A stretch of 64,000 nucleotides of DNA from Alloascoidea africana. Taxonomy: Eukaryota > Ascomycota > Alloascoideomycetes > Alloascoideales > Alloascoideaceae. Location: the NCBI GenBank assembly GCA_030581615.1, contig JAKTTT010000025.1, positions 230,431 to 294,430 of the forward strand, given 5' to 3'. This document shows, in pieces, positions 29,817 to 40,300 of the stretch (position 1 is the first letter of the stretch; every line of letters starts with the position of its first letter). The notes under the pieces are model-generated. The model did not search any database. It saw only the letters and a program-made list of their open reading frames with translations, and was not told the origin of the DNA. Both the position numbers and the translations under genes were made by a program.

Positions 29817-32410
29817 TCATTTAATCCAAGCGTGCTTCCCCAAAAGATCTAGTGTATGGCCATCCAAAATACCAGAATACTCTTTATCATACTCTAAATC
29901 ATAACCATCGTTCACACTAGGCTTAATTTTATCATCTCCATTTCCTTTATCTTGATCAATGTTACAGTCTGCGCTTGAAGAGAAACCGGCTTTCAAATCC
30001 AAATCCAAATTCAAATCAGCTGCCTTTGCCAAATCATAGAGTGCATAAATCTGGTCACCTTTCACCTCCAGCTCATCCAGAAATTGTTTCACTCCAGAGA
30101 CAATCTTTTTCCTCTTCTTCCCATTGATAGAAGGGTCTTGTAGGTTGTACCTTTCAAATAAGTTGTTGCACAGTTTGCACAGATTTCCGTGCTCTTTCAT
30201 CATCTCTGAGAAAATGAACCGAATTGCTACATCCCCTGGTTGTGATGGTCTCGGTGTCGACTCGTCTCTGCCCTGCGCCGGCGTACCTTTTTTGGTCTTT
30301 CTTTTAGGTGTTGAAAGCGCTTTTGTATGCACCGAAGCCTTCTCTGCACCACCATCTGCTTGACAGAAGTGAGGAGGCAGCTGATCCTCCAAAAGATCTA
30401 TCAGCCTTGGCCTCTGTGCGTTTCTAGACTGCGGCTCAGGCTTCTTGTGCTTTACCCTTTCCTTGCCCCTGGCTTTTTCCTCATTATTGAGGTTCCCCCA
30501 GACATTGAAAAGCTCAGTACCATCTCTATCTGGTTTCTGATTCCCAGTGTTTTCCATACTGATATCCTTCAGCTTGGCCTCAAGTTCTCGTATCTGCCTT
30601 TTGAGTTCTACTTTCTTTTGAAGCTTAAGTAGGTTGTTTTCTAGCTTTATAGTATCATTTGAATTGTAACTATCATCATTCTGAACCTGACTTTTCAAAG
30701 TTTGTTTCTTCGACTGTGGCTGTCGCTGTGGCTGTTGTGAATTCTTGATGAGGTTCAGCTCCTGCTTCAAAGCAGTCAGCTTGCTCCAAATTTCTGTTTC
30801 CATTACTGACTTTTCTTGTGTAAATGTCTTTTCACTATTGTAAGTGTTTTTGCTATGGTTGCTTATTCTATTGGTATCTCCAGCTCTCATGTTTTGCAGT
30901 TCTCTTTTCAGGTTGTCATTCTCAGCCTCTAGCTTCTCTACCAGGAGAATCGCGCTTTTAACGCTCGCATCCAGTTTAACAGATGTCTCGGTTTTGGGGC
31001 CATTAGACGAAACTGTCGACGAAACACTGTTCTTTGAAGCAAGATTTTTGATAAACTGCTCAAGCTTCTTGTTGTCGCTTAGCAGCTGATCCCGCTCAGC
31101 CTCAAGCGCCTCGACCCTCAGCGTTTGCGAGTCGTGTTTCTGTTGTAGTTTCGAAAGTTCATTTTTAAGAGTTTTACACTCATTCCGCGAATAGGTCAAG
31201 GCCTCTTTGTACTTTAAAATCTTGGCCTCTATCTCTGCCATTCTATCTGTTTTTTGCTCAAGTCCCGAAAGCCGTGTAGTCAGATTTTTGATCTTTGTTT
31301 TTAATTGGTCTCTTTGATTTATGGAAAAGGCATACTTCTTACGCATCTCCTCCAAGGCAGTCGTCAATAGAAGATCTGTTTGTGATTTTGGTACAGCACC
31401 GATGCGTTTATGTTGTTGTCCACTGGTACTGTTGTTTGTGGATCCATCGTCCCTCATAGAGAACAATGTTGAGTATCCATGAGGAATTATTAGCTCGTTC
31501 TCAAGATCGGCTGAAACAGCGGTTCCTGCTTCAACAGGTGCAGATTTAGAACCCTTGCTTTCATTTGATTTTGGCTTTTGACGCGTCATCTTCCCGCTCC
31601 AAGAGTTGGTCGTGCCCGTAGGAATTTCAAGCTCTCTGAAAAGCTCTTCCTCTTGCGTGTCGTTGAACGCATACCGCTCCATTTCTGCTTTCAACTTCTG
31701 TTTCTTCTTTTCCAGCATCTCATTGCTACTGGTAGAACTATTGCTTGAAGAGCTACCATTTCTGTTTCTGCTACCATCGCTATTTTGCGTCACTTTATAA
31801 GATTCAACGACTGGAGAAATATAGGCCTTTTTCTTTTTCAACGGTTGAACAATGGGTGAGTGGTTAAAAATTGAAATGGATGGATCCTGGTCGGATAAAT
31901 GATCCTTTTGCAAGAGTTAGTAACTACCAAGTTAATTCTCAGAGACTCTGAACATACATTATTATGCCTCAGCTGCTCTATATCCTGGCTGTAATCAAGA
32001 CTTTGAACTTCCAACTCTCTCAATTGACGGCTTAAATCGTCGCGACTATCATAATTATCCCTTTCAAGATCAGCCCCCGTCTGTCGAAGCCTGCTATTCT
32101 GAACATGCGAAAAAGTAGTTTCGCTAAGATTAAAATCTGATAAATCTTTTGCCCTACCACCGCCAACATTCGGAGCTGAAAATGAAGATGAAAAATCAGA
32201 GAGGTCAAATGAAACGTCCTTTTTATTTCCTCCTCTGTTCTTTCTATCTTTCATCACACTGTTTATTTTTGGGCCAGCTTTAGCGGGCGTAGAGCTGGAC
32301 AAAAACTTGGGTGCATCAATTCCTTTAGGATGAAAATCCATTTCCCTGGTATCCATCACGACCGATGAGTCGCTGAAATAAGGAGATTGTCGAGGTATAA
32401 ACTCATCCAT
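29817..32410 (-). CDS. Coiled-coil protein with Cep57/Ppc89-type C-terminal domain, two exons
   Basis: Exons 32410-31958 and 31904-29817 join into 846 residues. The 53-nt intron has a GTATGT donor, a perfect TACTAAC branch site (31922-31916) and an AAAAG acceptor; the join reads QLRHNN-DHLSDQDP. Residues 130-160 and 335-570 are long coiled coils with Leu heptads. The C-terminal part has the pattern of the Cep57 microtubule-binding domain found in fungal Ppc89: a helix with EMMKEHGNLCKLCNNLFERYN, then KQFLDELEVKGDQIYALYDLAKAAD (from memory the family ends in a similar DQIYALYD word). This suggests a spindle-pole-body scaffold. Other possibilities are an Spc42- or Spc110-like coiled coil. The protein family call is tentative; the spliced gene is well supported. 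Confidence 0.65.
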
Positions 32411-32807
32411 CGCACTTGTCCCACAACTAGATGGTGGTGCAAAGAGTGGGAAACAGTTCTATTTGTTTATGGTGTATGGGTGTATACATGACTAGTTACC
32501 ATGACAATACAAGTGCAAGTTGGAATCTTTTCAAACTGTAGCTCTAATTGTACTAACTATAACGAGGAAATCAAATATAAAGCAACAATCAGAATTAAAA
32601 AAAAAACAAGAATTGCTGAAACAGTCAGAAGGGTGCTGTTCAAAGAAAATCATAAAGCAAAAAAAAACAACATAAAGATGTACTCTCAAAACAAATGAGC
32701 TATAAAAAGAGTTGATTCTTCAGAGTACCAAGACCTCATCAACATCATTATGTACATATAAAGTAGCCCCAAAGTTCATAAATTTCGTAATCATTATCTC
32801 CCATGGA
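32411..32807. other. Promoter of the coiled-coil gene and 3' region of the PFK2 gene
   Basis: 397 bp, A-rich (poly-A stretches near 32600 and 32660). No gene seen. Confidence 0.5.
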
Positions 32808-35204
32808 TCAGCCCGATGCATCTGGGGATGGCAAGTTAAGTTCGTTCAGTTTTGTGGTTAAAGATTCCGACCAGGTGCTGTTCTCGGTCTGATTTCCATT
32901 GTTTCCATTTGGGACCGGTGATGCTGCTGAGCTTGAGCTATAACTCGTTGTCGAGCTGCCGCTGTAACTAATGTTATTACTAGCATTATTGTTATTTCCT
33001 CTGTTCATTCCTTTTGCCTGGAGACGAGAGGACTGTACCTGTAAATGCAGGTGTGAGTGTGAGTGAACCCTTGAGCTCTTCTGTTGTGTGAGCGCTGCAC
33101 TGAGTAGACTGTGATTGTACCCATTTGCATTTCTAGACGTTTGTTTTTTCATAAAGCTTGGAAGACACAGATTTGCTTGAGATGCTGCAGATGAAGGGAA
33201 CTTGATATGGCTGAAATCGCCATCGCTGTTGGGCACACCGATCGCAGCAGGTTGAGCGTTTGTAGCAGAATCAACACCAGAGCTCGCCTGGCCGTGTCCA
33301 GGAATGCCCGAAACAGGGTTGAGCTGTGTGTTATTGGGTTGCAATGCTTTACTAAACCCATTTGAGGCGGGAAAATCGTGAGGAACATGACGAAACCAAT
33401 CCAGCTCTTCGTCGTACTTGTACAAAGCCCAGTCAACCCCATAAGGTTTAGGTTCGAGAACAAAGACCGAGTGAAGAGGAACCACCAAGTCTCCAATGGT
33501 GGACCTGTCCAGGTTCATAAAGTACGCCAGAAGGACGCGGCACACCACCTGGTGCCCAATGATCAGAACGTTGTCCTCCATGCGTTCCAGTTCAACAATC
33601 ACTGCCTTCAATCGGTTGATAACATCCAGATAAGACTCACCACCGATTCCTGGATATCTGTACCGAAGCTTATCGTGAAGCCGTGCATAGTACTCATCAG
33701 CGTGGCGATCTTTGATTTCTTCGTATGTCAAGCCCTCACAAATGCCCGCGCTTAGTTCGTTAAGCATTCGCATCTCTTTTGTGAAATATCGCTCGTCGTC
33801 GAAAAACTGCGCCGTTTCAACGCTTCTGTTTAACATGCTCGTCCAGACGCAAAAGTTGCCTTCCTCGGGCTCGGATAAGGGAGTTGCCGGATGTGAACCA
33901 TTTTTTGAAAGTATGCGTTTGCTCCGGCCGGCAAAGGCCTCCAGCTGTCGTTTTCTAAATTCTAGCCGCTTGAAGTCCATAAAAGCTGTTAATGCTCGCG
34001 CATACTTTATGCCTTTTGCAGTGAGATGTGCATCACCGCCAATCCTTCCTTCCTCGTTATCGGTGCTTTGGCCATGCCTCGTAATCCAAATCTGTCGTTC
34101 CGCGAGATTAAAATTGAAAAGGAAGGAAACGGCCTGGCCGGAAAGAAAGCCGTGGATGTTGTAAGACACCACCTTACGGCCAACATTAATCATCTTGACG
34201 TACTGGAAGGAATCATCCTCTTCCGCTTCTGCATCGTCAATCGTTTCGTATGCATGTTCATAGTTTCTCATTCGGTCGATAAAGTCCTGTAGCGCAACGT
34301 CAGGATCCATGTCTCGATAGTCCGGCCCGGAAAGCTTGAGCCGGATATTTTCTTCCAGAATGCTGGATTTGGTGCAGATGGATTCGAGGAAAAGCACCTT
34401 TAGCTGGCCATCGCTGCGTTGCTTGATGCGGTCAATCACACGCTTTCTTCGCTTCTTGGTCGTGTTTGTTGCATCGAAAATACCCACGGAGCCAGGTCCA
34501 TCTAAAACGTAGTCCAGGAGGTCGTCCAGCGTGTCCATGGCCCAGGTCTCGCGAAGTGCCGCTGCCTCTGGGTTATCGGGGTTAAAAAAGTTTGCGTCAT
34601 GTTCAGTATGCCCGTTGGCCTTCTCTTGGTGGGGGAGGGGCATGACGTCTGCCGAAAGCGGTTGGTGGGACGGTCCCAAAGGGGTTTTTGCCTTACGACG
34701 GGTATTTCCAACGTTGAAGATTTTGCAGTCATGCTGGAGCCAGTTGAGATAACGGGTGAGCTTCTTTGTTATATAGGACTTGCCTCTTGCGGGAAGCCCA
34801 ACCATCACGATTACAAGCTTCGACCCCACATCCCAGGACGAGATGGTACCGTTCGGGCTCGTCTTGCTTCTTGTGAGCCCAGGAACGTCCAGGGTCGTAG
34901 GCCGCTTTGAGGTACTCTTTGGTGTAAATGACTCAGAAGTCGCAGATGAGCAGTCAGAAAGAACAGACAAAGGTTTCTGGCACTGTATCGTCGTTACTAC
35001 GTTTAACGGAGCCCCTGGCTCGGTTGACAAACTCGGGGAACCTTCGATTTCATGCCTGTTTTCAGAGGCATTCGCTGTTGCTGTAGCTGTTGCTGTAGCT
35101 GTTGCTGTAGTGGAAGTTGATAACAACAATTCAGGGCCAGACCCTTCTTGGGCCGGGCTCTTGTTGTTGGTAAGAGAGAGGTCTGCTCGCGAAGGAGAGT
35201 TCAT
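32808..35204 (-). CDS. PFK26: 6-phosphofructo-2-kinase/fructose-2,6-bisphosphatase
   Basis: This 798-residue protein would make and probably also degrade fructose 2,6-bisphosphate, the allosteric switch between glycolysis and gluconeogenesis. Residues 1-120 are low-complexity, including a Thr-Ala repeat from a 12-bp minisatellite. The kinase domain starts near 128 with P-loop GLPARGKS (136-143), FNVGNTRR, and FDATNTTKKRR. The phosphatase domain starts near 370; its catalytic residues look complete: RHG (376-378), Glu490 in GICEGLTYEE, and His551 in IIGHQVVCR. In S. cerevisiae Pfk26 the phosphatase His is replaced by Ser (from memory), so this protein may be truly bifunctional, closer to Fbp26 in the phosphatase half. 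A disordered tail follows at about 620-798. The ATG at 35204 is chosen over the preceding TTG. A CACGTG box lies 163 bp upstream. Confidence 0.93.
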   Translation of the reverse strand: MNSPSRADLSLTNNKSPAQEGSGPELLLSTSTTATATATATATANASENRHEIEGSPSLSTEPGAPLNVVTTIQCQKPLSVLSDCSSATSESFTPKSTSKRPTTLDVPGLTRSKTSPNGTISSWDVGSKLVIVMVGLPARGKSYITKKLTRYLNWLQHDCKIFNVGNTRRKAKTPLGPSHQPLSADVMPLPHQEKANGHTEHDANFFNPDNPEAAALRETWAMDTLDDLLDYVLDGPGSVGIFDATNTTKKRRKRVIDRIKQRSDGQLKVLFLESICTKSSILEENIRLKLSGPDYRDMDPDVALQDFIDRMRNYEHAYETIDDAEAEEDDSFQYVKMINVGRKVVSYNIHGFLSGQAVSFLFNFNLAERQIWITRHGQSTDNEEGRIGGDAHLTAKGIKYARALTAFMDFKRLEFRKRQLEAFAGRSKRILSKNGSHPATPLSEPEEGNFCVWTSMLNRSVETAQFFDDERYFTKEMRMLNELSAGICEGLTYEEIKDRHADEYYARLHDKLRYRYPGIGGESYLDVINRLKAVIVELERMEDNVLIIGHQVVCRVLLAYFMNLDRSTIGDLVVPLHSVFVLEPKPYGVDWALYKYDEELDWFRHVPHDFPASNGFSKALQPNNTQLNPVSGIPGHGQASSGVDSATNAQPAAIGVPNSDGDFSHIKFPSSAASQANLCLPSFMKKQTSRNANGYNHSLLSAALTQQKSSRVHSHSHLHLQVQSSRLQAKGMNRGNNNNASNNISYSGSSTTSYSSSSAASPVPNGNNGNQTENSTWSESLTTKLNELNLPSPDASG
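35074..35109. repeat. 12-bp minisatellite, three exact copies, inside the PFK2 gene
   Basis: GCTGTTGCTGTA is repeated three times without a mismatch. On the minus strand it encodes an alternating Thr-Ala run in the disordered N-terminus of the 6-phosphofructo-2-kinase, so copy-number change would be in frame. Confidence 0.9.
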
Positions 35205-35366
35205 CAAGCAGCTTGGGGAAAGTAAAAGAGTCTGATACCGCTAGGAACAGCCGGTGTTCAAATAACCGATGGAGGGAAAGTAGTCGCCACGAAAGGATGG
35301 AAGTAATCACAAGAAGATTGTTGTAGAGCAGAGGAAGAGAAAAAAAAACTCCACTGATAACACAGT

Positions 35367-35372
35367 CACGTG
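35367..35372. promoter_or_regulatory. CACGTG E-box upstream of the PFK2 gene
   Basis: TCACGTG(C) lies 163 bp before the ATG at 35204. bHLH factors of the Tye7 or Cbf1 type bind such sites and Tye7-type factors control glycolytic genes in yeasts; the link here is inference. Confidence 0.4.
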
Positions 35373-35417
35373 CCGACGACGCTCTATTACCTAAGCTATT
35401 ATTAACACAAAAACATA

Positions 35418-35789
35418 TCAAATGGACTCCAGCTGGTGCGAAATCTCGTCCAGCTCGGCCTTGGCCTTGACATACTTCTCGGTCAGCTCCTCGAACCGCT
35501 TCTCCCACTCATCCCGCTCGCCCTCGATGGACGTCACTTTCTTCTCCAGCTGCTCGGCCTTGACGTCGGTGTCACGCAGCTGCTGTGTAGTTTCCTTGAG
35601 CGCCTTGTCTGATTGTTCCAGCTCATCTTCCAAATCCTCGTTTTTCCGTCTCAATGCCACGATTTCCTGATCTTTCACAGTTTGCTCTTCTTCCAGCTGC
35701 TTGACCTTGGAGAGGGCCTCATCTGCCTTTTCCTGGGCCGCCTCTGCATCAAGTTTCAGTGTGTTTAGCTTTTCTCGGAGTTTGTCCAT
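35418..35789 (-). CDS. TPM1: Tropomyosin, unusually short (123 residues)
   Basis: The protein starts MDKLREKLNTLKLDAE (compare MDKIREKLSNLKLEAE in S. cerevisiae Tpm1) and ends AKAELDEISHQLESI (compare AQKELDEIANSLENL). It is a continuous heptad coiled coil with no Pro. Tropomyosin forms end-to-end cables along formin-made actin filaments. Each filament subunit contacts about 38-40 residues, so S. cerevisiae Tpm1 (199) spans five actins and Tpm2 and S. pombe Cdc8 (161) span four. At 123 residues this form would span three. Against the 161-residue forms, the missing part is internal, between LEDELEQ and SDKALKE; both ends are intact. The gene shows no intron signal or frameshift. The start is the ATG at 35789; the open frame upstream begins with GTG and lacks support. 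Confidence 0.92.
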   Translation of the reverse strand: MDKLREKLNTLKLDAEAAQEKADEALSKVKQLEEEQTVKDQEIVALRRKNEDLEDELEQSDKALKETTQQLRDTDVKAEQLEKKVTSIEGERDEWEKRFEELTEKYVKAKAELDEISHQLESI

Positions 35790-37354
35790 TTTTATCAAAA
35801 GTCTTGTCTTGCGGGTTGAAATCGATGTGCTTGCCGGGTTTTGTTTGGCGTAGATGATCAGGAACAGGATCAGAAGAGGGTGGATACAGTAATAGACCCA
35901 AATAGCCACAGTTTAATCTCTTTTCGAAACGTGGGGTGAAAAAATGCTTCTCGGTCTGTGTTTATCCAAACCGGTTTATTATTATTATTATGCGCGCTGC
36001 TGGCTTCTTCGTTTTGGTGGGATCTAAAGGAAAGAAAAGGAGAGACAGTTGAGAAAGAGAGATCTATCTATCTATCTATCTATCCACACTCCCCCCTCCT
36101 TTTATATATCTCTGGTATGCATATAACTTTACAAAGTGGAACATTCCGATACAAGGAAGGAGCATGTGTGCGGTTTAAATTTGGCTCCTCCCCAAGACTG
36201 CCAGGGTAGCGTTCTCAAGGCGATTCCATTAGCCTTTCCTTTTACCAGTCAACTCTTGTACCATTCACCGTTGCACATCACGATTGCTTTTTTTCTTCTT
36301 TTACTTGTAGGAACGCGCAAACGTTTTAGAACCCAGTTAGGCATAGAGCGTTGTGCCCCTTATTAAGCGCGATCCATGCTCTAATCGGGCCCCACCGAGA
36401 CGTTGCAAGCTTTTCTCCATGAAATGATTAGATGAGCATGCTTTACCGGCTTTCTTAACGGGATCTTGGTTCCAATCGCGTCTGGTACCAAAATTCTAAT
36501 TGTCTCCAATTTACACAATCACTCAAATGTCTAGGTAAAGCTCCTTCTATTCTTCGATGCTACATAGGTTTTGGGCCCAAAAATGACTGGTCACGTAGCC
36601 CTGTACGTAACCCTAATGTCTAGTAATAAAAAAAACGTCCGGCCATAACAATAACACGGTCCAGTTTGTTCATGATGCACCTTGCGTGTAAAACAGCAAA
36701 CAAAAAAGATAAACAAGAATCTTCAATTAACATGAAAGATCGATTTATGTGGCAAACATGACAAGAAAAGAAAATGACTATCATGATGAAAAAGTGGGGG
36801 TAAAAAACATAGATAACAACGAATCCAAACTGTAACGGGAAAGACGACGACTTTTTCGTTAAAAAAGAAAGGAATCATGAAAAAATGAGCAAACGAATGC
36901 GAACTAGGAATATGATTAAAAAGCCCAAATCAAACGCCAAGAATGAGTAAACGAATGTAAAGATTTGCTCGAAAAACCAAATAGTAACATCAAAGAAAAA
37001 AAACAGAGTGCGCTAGATGAAGCATTAAACAATGATAAACGAGAAAATCATAAAAAGAAGCCGATTAAAATTTGTAAACAACCAACAAAACATGAAAATG
37101 CTATGTTATTTAATGAAATAATAAAAAAAGAAGAAAAAAAAGAAAAACACAATAGAAAAAGAAATACCGTATCAAATGATGATTGGAACCATGCACAATA
37201 AACTGAATAAACAGCCCCCAAAATAAGATGATCCACTTAATGCCCGATGTATGATATGTCTACATGCTAAGGTGCACATGCCTTTCTCATGATCAATTAT
37301 AACTTTCCTTTTTCTTTTTCGCCAGGTATCACATATTGTTCATATGAGAGTGCA
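35790..37354. other. 1.6 kb non-coding interval, tropomyosin promoter and HSL1 3' side
   Basis: No gene. TTA repeats lie at about 35978-35992 and an ATCT microsatellite at 36062-36088. The part from 36690 to 37200 is very A-rich; the lysine-rich ORF at 36965-37201 is a product of that composition. Confidence 0.55.
36062..36088. repeat. ATCT tetranucleotide microsatellite
   Basis: Six and three-quarter perfect copies of ATCT upstream of the tropomyosin gene. Confidence 0.9.
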
Positions 37355-40300
37355 TCATTTTACCCAGGTTGATGACACCCTCGATTGTTGTAGAACGCCA
37401 ACCGAATTGTCAAAGCTTGAGGCTGTTGATGCGTTATTTTTCAAATATGTCATTTCAAAGTATTCCTTTTCTTTAACTTTTGAACTAATATACTTGCCCA
37501 TCTCTTGGACAAAGGTTTCAAAAGATCCATTGCTTCCCTTCTCCAAAATAAATTCCCCAACTGCGTGAGCACCTTCACCCTCAGTCTCACATTCTTTGTC
37601 TACCATGGGGCTAATATCTATTCGAAACTTTATGCTCCTCAACTTGAAGATGTTGTTTCTCGATATAGCCCCTTTGATAGTCCTGCCGTTATTAAGTACC
37701 TTAATATTTTTAATTCCATGCTTTTGCCATGCTGTTAGCACATCGATTAGCAAATCTCTTAGCTCTTCAACTTGGAAAGGGGTATAAATGCTCTTTTTGG
37801 TGGATGACGGAATATTGAGAACCTTCATGAACCAGCTTTGCTGTTCTGGTGGCGATCTAGCAGATGGGGCTGCAAAGATGGAAGAGCTGGTGACAGACGA
37901 CATGGTCGTTATTGTTGAGGTTCTGGTAGACGTTGAGTATCTTGCTTGAAATGGATGAGGCTGATGGGGCCCTACAGAAGAGTCTTCAGAAAATCGAGCA
38001 GAAGTTGTGACTATTGGCTGCAAATCAGATATGTTTGGCGTTCTATTTTCATCTCTGAGTCTGCTTATTTGTGAAGTGGTTGCAACTGGTTTAGCCTTAG
38101 GAACAGATGGCACTTCGCGCTTAGGATTGAGAGCAATTCTTCGAAAGACGTTTGAAACACTGTGCGACTTTGGCCCATCCACTTTACTCTTGGTAGAAAC
38201 CCCTTGACGCCTATTGGTATCCATTCCACCCAGTGGAGTTCTATGAGATCGAGCTGCTGCAGTAGTAGAAGTATAGTCAACAGCCTTGAGCTGCATGTTT
38301 TCGTCGATTTTCTTGGGAACCGTCGCGACCGGCTTTTGCTTTTTGGAAGGACTCAAAATAGCGGCAGCGGAGCTTGGCTTTCTCAGAGCGTACCCATGGC
38401 TTGGAGATGAAGGATTTTCTGCGATTGCTCCTTCCTGTTGGTAATCGCGACTCGCACCAAAAGTCTGATGAGCGATTGAATACGACCTGTAATCATTAGT
38501 GTTCTTAGTATTTGCTTTTGTACCAATTGCAGCGGTGCTGATTGTCTTTCTAACTGATCTGTCATCCTTCTTGTCATCTTGGAATACAGAAAACCGTTGA
38601 TTTGCATTCTCGTTCTCCATACCTGAGTCAAACTTTGCTGGGACCTTGCCGGTAATTCCCCTGATTCCAAGTCCAGCAAGTGGCGGCGGAACATACTCGA
38701 TTTTACCCAATGGTGCCTGTGTCTGATATGAAGTCTGAACTTTGGTGGCATTTGAAGCCTCTTCATGTGGTTCCAAAGAATTTGTGTCATCAATCGTTTC
38801 TCTGGCCTTCTTCACACCCTTCACACCCATTGGTAAAGTACTGGCTCCCTTTGCAACGAATTTCCTATCAAAATCTTTATCAACATCAGTTATACCGCCG
38901 CGATCATCTACAACTGGTCCCAAGATTTTTTCATGGCCTGAGTGTTTAGACATGTAGCTTCCCAAGCTTGATTGACCTGAACTTTCGGTCCGCCGTCTTG
39001 TCTTTACCATAGTAACAGTATTCGCGCCGCTACTACCTGAATTGCTGCCCGACCTGTGATAACCAAATTTTACATAAAACTCTTCTTCAACAGCATCTGA
39101 AAATCGCCCAGACTCAGATTCCGAAAACGTTGCAGGCTGAGATCTTGGAGCCCCACCAGTGGCATTCAGAGCCCCGCCCGACATTTTTGCAAGATTTGGA
39201 ATCTTGTGGTCAGAGTTATTAGAGCCCACAGATAGAGACAATGGCCTAGTCTTTTTGTCGTTTTGCTGAATATGAGCATTTGGCACAGAATCAAAATTCT
39301 CAAACAACTTTGAAGCGTTAAAGTTGGGATCACAAACCCCTAGATGGTCATATTTATCAGTGTTCAAGCTGGAATTTGAGTGATCTCCAACAGAAGTTTG
39401 GCTAGTTTTTGCAACAATCCCCTCCTTTTCGCCATCACCAGGACAAGAAATCAAAGAGTTTACTCTTTCGGAGACGTAGGGGTATCCAAAATCGCGCGCA
39501 AACTCTTGCGAGGCCTTTGGCACAGCTCGAAGTCCATAGCTTGTTGTTCTATAAGATTTTGCGGATAATGCATTGCTGGGGTCTAACTTTGATGCGGTCA
39601 TTGTATTTGCTCGTGTGCCTGTTAACGGCGCAGAGGTAATTCTCGGTTTTAGAGACGTACCAAAACTTTTTGCTTCATGTACAGGAGAGCTCCTGGGGTC
39701 GGTTTGGAAATGCGACATGGTTTGTCTTTTAGGATCTAAAGATGGCTGATGATGAATATTCTTCGACTGACCCACCATCTTCTGCCTCGGAACACTAGGC
39801 GGGAATGAATACCTTTCCATCTCTTTCTTGCCGCCCGCTGGATCCCTAATGTTTCTGGTTAAGGATTCTTCCACGTTGGAAATAGAAGGTTTGGAAGTGA
39901 CTACATCTGAGGAAATCTTCGTCATTTCTACAGAATCAATAGCCTCAGAAGAATGAGTAGGGACATTTTTTCCCATGCCATTGGCATTGATCGTATTATT
40001 AGCAGTGTCTCTGAAAACGATTTTGGGGTTTTGCTGGTGTTGCTCGAACAATGGCGAGCCTGTTCTGTACTTGTTGAAAATGCGCTTGTCAATAAACATT
40101 TTCTCATGGGAAATTGGCTTAGATGACAAAGGCTCTACATTATCGTTAGACACTTCGACATTCCTAGTCTTTTGAGAAGAATGAGCATAATCCTCAGCTT
40201 TGGATGGACTGAAACGCTGAGCGGGTGTCGCCATGGAATTTCTACTTTTGGCAACTGCCGTATCAGCAGAAGGACCTGGGTTCACATTTCGGCCCTTGCC

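Noticed and set aside
36965-37201. Lysine- and asparagine-rich ORF
   Set aside because: Explained by A-rich base composition.
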